Below are positions 33,670 through 41,294 of a DNA stretch of 64,000 nt, piece after piece. Positions within the stretch are counted from its first letter, which is position 1, and each line of letters starts with the position of its first letter. A program made the position numbers and the translations under genes. The notes beneath the pieces are model-generated. The model searched no databases, was not told the DNA's origin, and worked only from the letters and a program-made list of their open reading frames with translations. The stretch is from Cronobacter muytjensii ATCC 51329 (GTDB taxonomy: Bacteria > Pseudomonadota > Gammaproteobacteria > Enterobacterales > Enterobacteriaceae), in NCBI RefSeq assembly GCF_001277195.1, contig NZ_CP012268.1, forward strand, positions 930,001 through 994,000. The letters are read 5' to 3'.

Positions 33670-34572
33670 TTAACGCGCCCGGCTGACGATGTCCTTTAAC
33701 GCCTCTTCTAAATCGAACCAGCGAAAGCCGAAGCCAGATTCTTCAAGGCGTTTGGGTAGCGCGCGCTGGCCTCCCAGCACCAGCACGGCGGATTCGCCCA
33801 TCAGCAGACGCACGGCGGTCGCGGGCGCGCGCATAAAAGCCGGACGCCGCAGCGCGTGGCCCAGCGTGTGGGCGAAACGCTCGTTGCGCGCCGGGTAGGG
33901 CGACACCATATTAAACGGCCCGCGCAGGTCGTTATCCAGCAGCCAGATAATGGCATTCACCATGTCGTCAATATGGATCCAGGCGAGATACTGGCGGCCA
34001 TTGCCTACAGGCCCGCCCAGCCCGAAGCGAAACAGCGGCAGCAGTTTGCCCATCATGCCGCCATCGGGCGCCAGCACCGCGCCGGTACGCAGCAGGCACA
34101 CGCGCGTGCGCTCGCTTTGCGCGCCTTCGGCTATCTGCTCCCAGCGGGCGCACAGTTTATGGGTAAATTCGCTGTGCGGCGGCTCATCTTCGTTCACCAC
34201 CACCTCGCCGAGATCGCCGTAATAACCCACGGCGGAGCCGGAAAGAAACACCGCGGGCGGTTTACTGCCCGCCGCCATCAGCGCCACCAGCTGTTGGGTT
34301 ATCTGCCAGCGGCTCTGGCACAGACGCTCTTTCTGCGTTGCCGTCCAGCGTTTGTCGGCGATGGGCTCGCCCGCCAGGTTGATGACCGCGTCGAAAGCGT
34401 CAAGGTTGCTGAAGATATCCAGCCCCGGTGCAAGCACCACGCCAGCGTCGAGGCGCGCGCGGGCGTGGTCCGGATTGCGGGTGACGACCGTGACATGATG
34501 GCCCAGCGCCAGCAGGCGCGACGTTAACGTGCGGCCAATCAGACCGGTGCCGCCGGTTACCAGTATTTGCAT
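33670..34572 (-). CDS. yfcH: TIGR01777-family epimerase YfcH
   Basis: This is an atypical short-chain dehydrogenase/epimerase of the SulA/YfcH group with unknown substrate. The NAD(P)-binding motif TGGTGLIGRTL occupies about residues 6-16. NLAGEPIADKRW and SGSAVGYYGD follow, carrying the YxxxK-like region of the family. The 300 residues end in the conserved GFGFRWFDLEEAL segment. In E. coli folX lies next to yfcH; here no folX is present on either side. A 9-bp stem (33639-33661) lies downstream and may be a weak terminator. Confidence 0.9.
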   Translation of the reverse strand: MQILVTGGTGLIGRTLTSRLLALGHHVTVVTRNPDHARARLDAGVVLAPGLDIFSNLDAFDAVINLAGEPIADKRWTATQKERLCQSRWQITQQLVALMAAGSKPPAVFLSGSAVGYYGDLGEVVVNEDEPPHSEFTHKLCARWEQIAEGAQSERTRVCLLRTGAVLAPDGGMMGKLLPLFRFGLGGPVGNGRQYLAWIHIDDMVNAIIWLLDNDLRGPFNMVSPYPARNERFAHTLGHALRRPAFMRAPATAVRLLMGESAVLVLGGQRALPKRLEESGFGFRWFDLEEALKDIVSRAR

Positions 34573-34775
34573 AAGTGCCTCCTGCGTGCGTTGAGCGCCG
34601 CCAGCTTAAGGGGATGACTACCGAACCGGCAAGCGCAGCGCGTGAAGTTTGTCGGTTTCTCCTTCAGCATAGGCGACCCGGCGGCGAACGCCCGGGACGC
34701 TGGGCGCATCCTTACTTTATTTTTCCTGTAAAGAGAAGCGCTTATTTCCCACGCGCAGGGTAGCAGCGCATCAGC

Positions 34776-35405
34776 TCAGAGCGTGCTGGCAAGCTGATAA
34801 GCGCGTTCGGTCGCCGGACGGTTTTTGATGCGCTCATACCAGTTACTGACCGCCGGGAAGTTATCAAGATCGATACGCTGGCGCTCATGGGAGACCACCC
34901 AGGGATAGGTGGCGATATCCGCGATGCTGTAGCGCTCGCCACCCAGCCACGGACATTTTTCCAGACGCTTATTGAGTACGCCGTAGAGGCGCTGGGTTTC
35001 CACCTGATAGCGCTCAATAGCGTACGGCACCGCCTGCGGCGCAAAGTGGTTGAAGTGATGATTCTGGCCGAGCATCGGCCCGAAACCGGCAACCTGCCAG
35101 AAGAGCCACTGCAATGTAATCTGACGCTCGCGCAGTTCGCCGCTCAGGAGCTTGCCGCTCTTTTCCGCGAGGTAGAGCAGAATCGCGCCCGACTCAAACA
35201 GGCTCAGCGGCGCGCCCCCGTCGACGGGGGCATGGTCAATAATGGCCGGGATTTTATTGTTCGGGGAGATGGCGAGAAACTCTGGCTTAAACTGCTCGCC
35301 CTTGCTGATGTCAACGCGGTGGAGGCGATACTCCAGTCCGGCCTCTTCAAGAAACAGCGTGACTTTATGGCCGTTAGGCGTCGGGGCGTAGTAGAGATCC
35401 AGCAT
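34776..35405 (-). CDS. yfcG: Glutathione-dependent disulfide-bond oxidoreductase YfcG
   Basis: YfcG is a Nu-class glutathione transferase homologue that acts as a disulfide-bond reductase with glutathione. Its N-terminal thioredoxin fold reads LDLYYAPTPNGHKVTLFLEE and contains NNKIPAI and the SLFESGAILLYLAEK glutathione-binding motif. The C-terminal helical domain includes FWQVAGFGPMLGQNHHFNHFAPQ, conserved with E. coli YfcG. The product is 209 residues, slightly shorter at the C-terminus than E. coli. It is divergent from yfcF, another glutathione transferase. About 200 bases separate it from yfcH where folX would be expected. Confidence 0.92.
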   Translation of the reverse strand: MLDLYYAPTPNGHKVTLFLEEAGLEYRLHRVDISKGEQFKPEFLAISPNNKIPAIIDHAPVDGGAPLSLFESGAILLYLAEKSGKLLSGELRERQITLQWLFWQVAGFGPMLGQNHHFNHFAPQAVPYAIERYQVETQRLYGVLNKRLEKCPWLGGERYSIADIATYPWVVSHERQRIDLDNFPAVSNWYERIKNRPATERAYQLASTL

Positions 35406-35549
35406 GACAGCGTCCTTTATGAGGGGGTCGGCGTGCTCAAAGTATAGGCGGTTTGCTGCAGAATGCGGCGAGCCCCGATTTTCGGCAGCATGACAGAAAA
35501 GGGATTTCGGTATAGTTTTAGCTATCCTCCATCAGAGATGAGAATGACG

Positions 35550-36194
35550 ATGTCCCAGCCCGCTATTACGCTTTGGTCAGATGCCCAGTTTTTTAGCCCT
35601 TACGTCATGTCCGTCTGGGTGGCGTTGCAGGAAAAAGGGTTACAGTTTCAGTTGCAAACCCGTGATTTATCACGCGGCGAACACCATCAGGCAGACTGGC
35701 AGGGGTTCGCCTTAACGCGCCGGGTACCGGTGCTGGTGATTGACGATGTCGTGCTAAGCGAATCCTCAGCGATTACGGAGTATCTGGAAGAGCGTTTCGC
35801 GCCGCCGGTCTGGGAGCGGCTCTATCCGCATGACATCGAAAAACGCGCCCGCGCCCGCCAGGTGCAGGCGTGGCTGCGAAGCGATCTGGGCGCGCTCAGG
35901 GCCGAACGTCCGACCGATGTGATTTTCGGCGGGGCTCGCTATGCGCCGCTGAGCGCTGATGGTCAGGCGGCGGCGGATAAGCTTATCGACTGCGCGCAGG
36001 CGCTGCTGACGCACGGACAGCAAAATCTGTTTGGTGAATGGTCGCTTGCGGATACCGATCTGGCTCTTATGATTAACCGCCTGGTGATGCATGGCGACCC
36101 GGTGCCGGAGACGCTGGCGGAGTATGCGACGTTCCAGTGGCAGCGCGCCTCGGTGCAGCGTTATATCGCACTTTCTGCCAGGCGTTCGGGCTGA
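35550..36194 (+). CDS. yfcF: Glutathione transferase YfcF
   Basis: YfcF is a glutathione S-transferase linked in E. coli to oxidative-stress tolerance. The thioredoxin-like half reads ITLWSDAQFFSPYVMSVWVAL and has RRVPVLVIDD and LSESSAITEYLEERF (glutathione-binding SS). The helical half ends in YATFQWQRASVQRYIALSA. I take MSQPAITLW at 35550 as the start, giving 214 residues as in E. coli. In-frame ATGs at 35544 and 35538 and a longer frame from 35463 are less likely. Confidence 0.9.
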   Translation: MSQPAITLWSDAQFFSPYVMSVWVALQEKGLQFQLQTRDLSRGEHHQADWQGFALTRRVPVLVIDDVVLSESSAITEYLEERFAPPVWERLYPHDIEKRARARQVQAWLRSDLGALRAERPTDVIFGGARYAPLSADGQAAADKLIDCAQALLTHGQQNLFGEWSLADTDLALMINRLVMHGDPVPETLAEYATFQWQRASVQRYIALSARRSG

Positions 36195-36253
36195 TAAGCC
36201 TTGCGCGATCCGTTATCATGCGTGCACCACAATTTTCATTCGGAAGGTGAGTA

Positions 36254-36805
36254 ATGAAGCTGATGTTCGCTTCGGATATTCACGGCTCGCTGCCCGCCAC
36301 AGAGCTTCTGCTGGCGCGCTTTGCGGACAGCGACGCCCGCTGGCTGGTTTTGCTGGGTGATTTCTTAAATCACGGGCCGCGCAACCCGCTGCCAGAGGGC
36401 TATAACCCTGGCGAAGTGGCGAAACGGCTCAATACGGTGGCTGACCGCATTATCGCGGTGCGCGGCAACTGCGACAGCGAAGTCGATCAGATGCTGCTGG
36501 AATTCCCAATAACCGCCCCCTGGCAGCAGGTCTTGCTGGCGAAACAGCGGCTCTTTTTGACGCACGGTCATCTTTACAGCCCGGAAAATCTACCGCCGCT
36601 GGCCGCAGGCGACGTGCTGGTCTATGGTCATACGCATATTCCCGTCGCGGCGCGCAAAGGCGAGCACATTCACTTTAATCCCGGCTCCGTCAGCATGCCA
36701 AAAGGCGGCTATCCGGCGAGCTATGGGTTCCTTGGCGGCGACACGCTGAGCGTAATAACCCTCGAGACCTCGCAGGTTATTGCACAGACAACGATTTCCC
36801 CTTAA
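36254..36805 (+). CDS. yfcE: Metallophosphodiesterase YfcE
   Basis: YfcE is a calcineurin-like phosphodiesterase. E. coli YfcE is manganese-dependent and cleaves model phosphodiesters; its physiological substrate is unknown. All metal-binding blocks are present: SDIHG (D8, H10), GDFLNHGPR (D36), GNCDSE (N72), THGH (H104, H106) and GHTHIP (H126, H128). It is 183 residues with an AAGGTGAG ribosome-binding site. It lies in the conserved yfcG/yfcF-yfcE-yfcD order. Confidence 0.94.
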   Translation: MKLMFASDIHGSLPATELLLARFADSDARWLVLLGDFLNHGPRNPLPEGYNPGEVAKRLNTVADRIIAVRGNCDSEVDQMLLEFPITAPWQQVLLAKQRLFLTHGHLYSPENLPPLAAGDVLVYGHTHIPVAARKGEHIHFNPGSVSMPKGGYPASYGFLGGDTLSVITLETSQVIAQTTISP

Positions 36806-36859
36806 TTTACCGAACAACCAGAACGCGCCGTAAGAGCGCTTATTGAAGAAGGTTTCCTG

Positions 36860-37426
36860 ATGGTGGAGCAAAATCATTTGGCAGGCATGGAGTGGGTGGA
36901 CATTGTCAGCGAAGACAATGAAGTGATTGCGCAGTCCAGTCGGGCGCAGATGCGCGCCGAGCGCCTGCGTCATCGCGCGACCTACATCGTGGTGCATGAT
37001 GGCATGGGCAAAATTCTGGTGCAGCGCCGTACCGATATCAAAGACTTTATGCCGGGTATGCTCGACGCCACCGCAGGCGGCGTGGTGCAGGCGGGCGAAG
37101 CGCTGCTGGAGAGCGCGCGTCGCGAGGCGGAAGAGGAGCTTGGCATCGCGGGCGTACCTTTCGCCGAGCACGGCCAGTTTTATTTCGAGGATGAACACTG
37201 CCGCGTCTGGGGCGGGCTGTTCAGCTGCGTCTCTCACGGTCCATTCGCGCTACAGGAGAGCGAAATCAGCGAAGTGTGCTGGATGGAGCCTGAGGAGATC
37301 ACCGCGCGCTGCGATGAGTTCACTCCGGATACGTTAAAAGCGCTGTCGCTGTGGCTGAGCCGTAACGCAGGCCAGGAGAGCAGCAAAGAGAGAGAGCAGG
37401 AAGAGAAAAACACCACGCTCAGCTAA
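36860..37426 (+). CDS. yfcD: Nudix hydrolase YfcD
   Basis: YfcD is a Nudix-superfamily hydrolase related to isopentenyl-diphosphate isomerase; its substrate is not established. The Nudix box runs from about residue 73 to 95 (GGVVQAGEA then ESARREAEEELGI), with every catalytic glutamate present. An N-terminal EWVDIVSEDNEVI segment resembles IDI-like Nudix proteins. The 188 residues end in a charged, low-complexity tail (SSKEREQEEK). It is convergent with ramR. A hairpin at 37434-37464 between them lacks a clear T-tract. Confidence 0.92.
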   Translation: MVEQNHLAGMEWVDIVSEDNEVIAQSSRAQMRAERLRHRATYIVVHDGMGKILVQRRTDIKDFMPGMLDATAGGVVQAGEALLESARREAEEELGIAGVPFAEHGQFYFEDEHCRVWGGLFSCVSHGPFALQESEISEVCWMEPEEITARCDEFTPDTLKALSLWLSRNAGQESSKEREQEEKNTTLS

Positions 37427-37484
37427 CGGCGTAGCCCCGCGACGTTCAGTCACGTGCGCGGGGCGGCCTGGTTCATTCAGCTTT

Positions 37485-38069
37485 TCAGGCGCAGCAGCCG
37501 CTGTCGCAAAGCGCCCGCCATAATGTATCAAACCCTACAGCTTTAAATTCAGCGGAACGCGCCGGTTCGCGTGTGGCGAAATCCATCGTCGTCTGCGCCA
37601 GCGCGAAGAAGATCTCATCGCCGAAGGCGCGGAACTCTGGTGAGCGAAATACCGGCGAAATACACTTCTCGCAGAGTTCGTGCAGCTCCGGGTAGATATC
37701 CGTCACGCGTTTTTCGCTCTCCTCGGTAATGCGGCTGCTGACTTCCAGCTTGCGCACCGCCAGATTGGCCGCAGGCCTGGTCAGGCCCCAGTCGATAAAG
37801 CTGTTCCAGACGTGACGGGTGTTTTCTTTGTGATCGCCATTGATATCCAGCTTGCCTATCATCGAACGACAGAAGTCCTGTTTCAGGTGCACATAGAGCG
37901 CGTTGTACAGTTCGTCCTTCGAGGCGAAATAGCGAAACAGTGTGCCTTCAGCCACGCCTGCCTTGCGGGCTATTAGCGCGGTGGACGCGCCAAGGCCGGC
38001 CTCGGCGATAGCGTCGGTGGCGGCTTCCAGAATCGCCATTTTTTTATCTTCACTGCGGGGACGCGCCAC
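37485..38069 (-). CDS. ramR: TetR-family transcriptional repressor RamR
   Basis: RamR is the TetR-type repressor of ramA. It senses bile acids and dyes in Salmonella, and its loss raises AcrAB-TolC efflux. The GTG at 38069, behind AGGAGAG, gives 194 residues starting ARPRSEDKKMAILEAATDAIAE. The helix-turn-helix is STALIARKAGVAEGTLFRYFASKDEL (about residues 22-50, given here in two parts of one domain). The C-terminal ligand domain keeps QTTMDFATREPARSAEF, as in Salmonella RamR. A longer frame to 38174 would run through the ramA promoter and is rejected. It is divergent from ramA. Confidence 0.88.
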   Translation of the reverse strand: MARPRSEDKKMAILEAATDAIAEAGLGASTALIARKAGVAEGTLFRYFASKDELYNALYVHLKQDFCRSMIGKLDINGDHKENTRHVWNSFIDWGLTRPAANLAVRKLEVSSRITEESEKRVTDIYPELHELCEKCISPVFRSPEFRAFGDEIFFALAQTTMDFATREPARSAEFKAVGFDTLWRALCDSGCCA

Positions 38070-38155
38070 GGGCTTTTCTCTCCTGTCAAAAGGGCAGATT
38101 GAATCACGACTCGCCGATCCGCTGCAAGGCCCCGGATCACACGGCAAAAACGGGG

Positions 38156-38183
38156 TTGACGAATCAACGCGCATTCCTATAAT
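38156..38183 (+). promoter_or_regulatory. Sigma-70 promoter of ramA
   Basis: -35 TTGACG (38156-38161) and a perfect -10 TATAAT (38178-38183) are separated by 16 bp and directed at ramA. The leader to the ramA start is about 155 bases. Confidence 0.8.
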
Positions 38184-38200
38184 GAGTGTTTACTCACTCA
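38183..38200. promoter_or_regulatory. RamR operator overlapping the ramA -10
   Basis: TGAGTG-TTTACT-CACTCA is a perfect 6-bp inverted repeat with a 6-bp spacer, the form reported for the RamR site in Salmonella. It begins at the last base of the -10 box, so bound repressor would block initiation at ramA. Confidence 0.82.
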
Positions 38201-38346
38201 TTATCAAGTTTCGCCGGCCAGTTTTTCACTGCGCCGCATGCCGGTCTCTTGCGCCGGGAAAATGAGCGGGGCGCTTACGCGAACCGGGCTTCAGGGCAGG
38301 CGAACGCCTGAAATATCATTGCTATCACCACGACTGGAGGGATTCT

Positions 38347-38694
38347 ATGGAACTTCCCGCTCAGGTTATTGAAACGCTGACTGACTGGATTGATGACAAC
38401 CTTCACAAGCCATTGCGCATAGACGATATCGCGCGTCACGCGGGCTATTCCAAATGGCATCTGCAACGGCTGTTCCATCACCATAAAGGGGAGAGTATCG
38501 GGCGCTATATTCGCGAGAAAAAGCTGCGGCTGGCGGCGCAGGACTTGCGTGCCACCAACGACCGCGTACTGGATATTTCCATGAAATACGGTTTCGACTC
38601 GCAGCAAACCTTTACCCGGCTTTTTACCCGTAAGTTTCAGATGTCGCCGGGCACCTGGCGCAAACAGGGCGGGACGCCAGTAAACCATTGCTGA
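38347..38694 (+). CDS. ramA: AraC/XylS-family multidrug-resistance activator RamA
   Basis: RamA is a small MarA/SoxS/Rob-type activator that raises acrAB-tolC expression and lowers porin expression. The 115-residue protein is a bare AraC DNA-binding domain with two helix-turn-helix units. The first lies around residues 22-45, after WIDDNLHKPLRIDDIARHAG, and the second around FDSQQTFTRLFTRKFQMSPG. WHLQRLF and GESIGRYIREKKL match RamA more closely than MarA or SoxS. A strong promoter with a RamR-type operator precedes it, and divergent ramR confirms the assignment. The ribosome-binding site is GGAGGGA. Confidence 0.9.
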   Translation: MELPAQVIETLTDWIDDNLHKPLRIDDIARHAGYSKWHLQRLFHHHKGESIGRYIREKKLRLAAQDLRATNDRVLDISMKYGFDSQQTFTRLFTRKFQMSPGTWRKQGGTPVNHC

Positions 38695-38759
38695 GCCGCG
38701 GTTTGCATAGCGCAAGAAATTCCCCGACAATGCGCTTTTGAACAGACCGAAAGCCTCTC

Positions 38760-39008
38760 ATGAAGCATCCTCTTGAAACGCTAATCACCGCTGGCGGCAT
38801 CCTGCTGCTGGCGTTTCTCTCCTGCCTGCTGCTGCCGGCCCCGAGACTTACGCTGACCCTGGCCCAGAGCCTGATGACGAGATTTCATCTGGTGGATCTT
38901 AACCAGCTTTATACCATTATTTTCTGCATCTGGTTTTTACTGCTCGGCACGGTGGGGTATTACGTGATTCGCTTTGTGTGGCGGCGCTGGTTTTCGCTGG
39001 AGCGCTAA
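38760..39008 (+). CDS. ybdJ: YbdJ family small membrane protein (DUF1158)
   Basis: This 82-residue inner-membrane protein has two predicted helices (about residues 10-27 and 50-70) and a basic C-terminus (RFVWRRWFSLER). It matches YbdJ, a DUF1158 protein of unknown function. In Salmonella and Klebsiella ybdJ sits beside ramA; in E. coli, which lacks ramA, it sits elsewhere. Its presence 65 bases after ramA marks a ramR-ramA-ybdJ cassette. The start follows directly after GCCTCTC, so the ribosome-binding site is weak and translation may depend on ramA mRNA. Confidence 0.82.
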   Translation: MKHPLETLITAGGILLLAFLSCLLLPAPRLTLTLAQSLMTRFHLVDLNQLYTIIFCIWFLLLGTVGYYVIRFVWRRWFSLER

Positions 39009-39031
39009 GAAGCGGGGCGTTTAAACCATAA

Positions 39032-39056
39032 AAAAGGCCGCATCGCGCGGCCTTTT
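39032..39056. terminator. Bidirectional terminator between ybdJ and pta
   Basis: A 10-bp stem (AAAAGGCCGC at 39032-39041, GCGGCCTTTT at 39047-39056) with a 5-nt loop. A- and T-tracts on both sides let it serve the convergent ybdJ and pta transcripts. Confidence 0.88.
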
Positions 39057-39072
39057 GCTTATCAGCGGTGAA

Positions 39073-41211
39073 TTACTGCTGGGTCGCCTGAATCGCGGTC
39101 AGGGCGATGGTGTAGACGATATCGTCAACCAGCGCGCCACGGGACAGGTCGTTAACCGGTTTGCGCATACCCTGCAGCATCGGCCCGATGGAGATCAGGT
39201 CGGCAGAGCGCTGTACCGCTTTGTACGTGGTGTTGCCGGTGTTCAGATCCGGGAAGATGAACACGGTGGCGCGGCCAGCAACCGGGGAGTTCGGCGCTTT
39301 GGATTTCGCGACGTCAGCCATGACCGCAGCGTCGTACTGCAGCGGGCCGTCGATCACCAGATCCGGGCGTTTTTCCTGCGCCAGTTTGGTCGCTTCACGC
39401 ACTTTTTCCACGTCGCTGCCCGCACCGGAGTTGCCGGTGGAGTAGGAGAGCATCGCTACGCGCGGCTCAATACCGAAAGCGGCTGCGGAATCGGCGGACT
39501 GAATCGCGATTTCGGCCAGCTGTTCAGCGGTCGGATCCGGGTTGATCGCGCAGTCGCCGTAAACGTAAACCTGTTCAGGCAGCAGCATGAAGAACACGGA
39601 GGACACCAGCGAGCTGTTCGGCGCGGTTTTGATGATTTGCAGCGGCGGACGAATGGTGTTGGCGGTGGTGTGAACCGCGCCGGAAACCAGACCGTCGACT
39701 TCGTCCTGCTCCAGCATCAGCGTGCCGAGCACCACGTTGTCTTCCAGCTGCTCGCGGGCGACCGCTTCGGTCATGCCTTTGTTTTTACGCAGCTCAACCA
39801 GACGCGCTACGTAGCTCTCACGCACCACTTCCGGGTCGACGATTTCAATGCCTGCGCCCAGCTCTACGCCCTGGGCTGCCGCAACGCGTGCAATCTCATC
39901 CGGGTTGCCCAGCAGTACGCAGGTCGCGATGCCGCGCTCGGCGCAGATTGCTGCCGCTTTGACGGTACGCGGCTCGTCGCCTTCCGGCAACACGACGCGT
40001 TTGCCTGCTTTGCGCGCAAGCTCGGTCAGCTGGTAGCGGAACGCCGGCGGGGAGAGACGACGGCTGCGCTCGGAAGTGGCGGTCAGTGAGTCGATCCACT
40101 CCGCGCTGACGTGACTTGCCACATATTCCTGCACTTTTTCGATACGCTCGTGGTCGTCTGCCGGCACTTCAAGGTTGAAGCTCTGCAGGCTGAGCGAGGT
40201 CTGCCAGGTGTTGGTGTTGACCATAAATACCGGCAGGCCGGTGGCGAAAGCGCGCTCGCACAGCTTGTTGATGCGCTCGTCCATTTCATAACCGCCGGTC
40301 AGCAGGATAGCGCCTATCTCCACTCCGTTCATGGCGGCGAGGCAGGCGGCGACCAGCACATCCGGACGATCCGCGGAGGTCACCAGCAGGGAGCCCGGAC
40401 GGAAGTGTTCCAGCATGTGCGGAATGCTGCGCGCGCAGAAGGTGACAGACTTCACGCGGCGGGTTTTGATATCGCCTTCGTTAACGATGGTTGCGTTCAG
40501 GTGGCGAGCCATATCGATAGCGCGGGTGGCAATCAGATCAAAGCTCCACGGCACCGCGCCCAGCACCGGGAGCGGGCTGACAGTTTGCAGATGCTGCGCG
40601 TCGATGTTGACGACTTTCGCTTTGGTGGAGTCGTCGAAAATCTCGGAGAGATCCGGGCGCGTACGGCCCTGTTCATCAACCGGCGCGTTCAGCTTGTTGA
40701 CGATAACGCCAGTGATATTGGCGTTTTTGCTACCGCCGAAGCTGCTGCGGGTCAGCTCGATACGCTCTTTCAGCTGCTCCGGCGTGTCGGTGCCCTGAGA
40801 CATTACAAACACGATTTCCGCGTTCAGAGTCTTGGCGATTTCATAGTTCAGCGACTGGGCGAACTGATGCTTGCGGGTCGGCACCAGGCCTTCCACCAGC
40901 ACCACTTCGGCGTCTTTGGTGTTTTCATGGAAGCGAGCAATGATCTCTTCCATCAGCACGTCTTTCTGGTTGCTGGAGAGCAGCGACTCGACGTGGCTCA
41001 TGCGCAGCGGCTCGGCCGCCGGCAGGTTGGTGTTGGCACGTACGATAGTCGTAGTCTGATCCGGAGTATCGCCGCCGGCGCGCGGTTGGGCGATAGGTTT
41101 GAAGACGCTCAGACGAACGCCTTTACGTTCCATAGCGCGGATCACGCCGAGGCTGACGCTGGTCAGGCCGACGCTGGTTCCGGTTGGAATAAGCATAATA
41201 ATACGGGACAC
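39073..41211 (-). CDS. pta: Phosphate acetyltransferase Pta
   Basis: Pta interconverts acetyl-CoA and acetyl phosphate, which with AckA drives acetate overflow and ATP formation. The 712-residue long form has an N-terminal P-loop/BioD-like domain (PTGTSVGLTSVSLG), a central DRTGG regulatory domain and the C-terminal catalytic domain (about residue 395 to the end). The catalytic part includes RVVLPEGDEPRTVKAA and SYSTGNSGAGSDVEKV. It is 2 residues shorter than E. coli Pta. It lies 83 bases downstream of ackA, behind a hairpin, so it may be partly independently expressed. Confidence 0.97.
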   Translation of the reverse strand: MSRIIMLIPTGTSVGLTSVSLGVIRAMERKGVRLSVFKPIAQPRAGGDTPDQTTTIVRANTNLPAAEPLRMSHVESLLSSNQKDVLMEEIIARFHENTKDAEVVLVEGLVPTRKHQFAQSLNYEIAKTLNAEIVFVMSQGTDTPEQLKERIELTRSSFGGSKNANITGVIVNKLNAPVDEQGRTRPDLSEIFDDSTKAKVVNIDAQHLQTVSPLPVLGAVPWSFDLIATRAIDMARHLNATIVNEGDIKTRRVKSVTFCARSIPHMLEHFRPGSLLVTSADRPDVLVAACLAAMNGVEIGAILLTGGYEMDERINKLCERAFATGLPVFMVNTNTWQTSLSLQSFNLEVPADDHERIEKVQEYVASHVSAEWIDSLTATSERSRRLSPPAFRYQLTELARKAGKRVVLPEGDEPRTVKAAAICAERGIATCVLLGNPDEIARVAAAQGVELGAGIEIVDPEVVRESYVARLVELRKNKGMTEAVAREQLEDNVVLGTLMLEQDEVDGLVSGAVHTTANTIRPPLQIIKTAPNSSLVSSVFFMLLPEQVYVYGDCAINPDPTAEQLAEIAIQSADSAAAFGIEPRVAMLSYSTGNSGAGSDVEKVREATKLAQEKRPDLVIDGPLQYDAAVMADVAKSKAPNSPVAGRATVFIFPDLNTGNTTYKAVQRSADLISIGPMLQGMRKPVNDLSRGALVDDIVYTIALTAIQATQQ

Positions 41212-41233
41212 GGTTTATCCTCTTTTTGTTGCA

Positions 41234-41251
41234 GCCAGCCGCGCGGCTGGC
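41234..41251. repeat. 18-bp perfect palindrome upstream of pta
   Basis: GCCAGCCGCGCGGCTGGC reads identically on both strands. It lies 23 bases before the pta start codon, just beyond the ribosome-binding site, between pta and the ackA hairpin. It could be an RNA hairpin affecting pta translation or mRNA stability. Confidence 0.6.
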
Positions 41252-41254
41252 ACC

Positions 41255-41289
41255 ACATAAAACAACACCGCCAGCGCAGGCTGGCGGTG
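41255..41289 (-). terminator. Intrinsic terminator/attenuator after ackA
   Basis: A 10-bp stem (CACCGCCAGC at 41266-41275, GCTGGCGGTG at 41280-41289) with a 4-nt loop is followed on the minus strand by TTGTTTTATG. It lies six bases after the ackA stop. Because pta follows on the same strand, it likely gives partial termination. Confidence 0.65.
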
Positions 41290-41294
41290 AGGGA

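Noticed and set aside
37434..37464. Stem-loop between yfcD and ramR as a terminator
   Set aside because: 8-bp stem with a 15-nt loop and no T-tract on either side; left as an unassigned hairpin.
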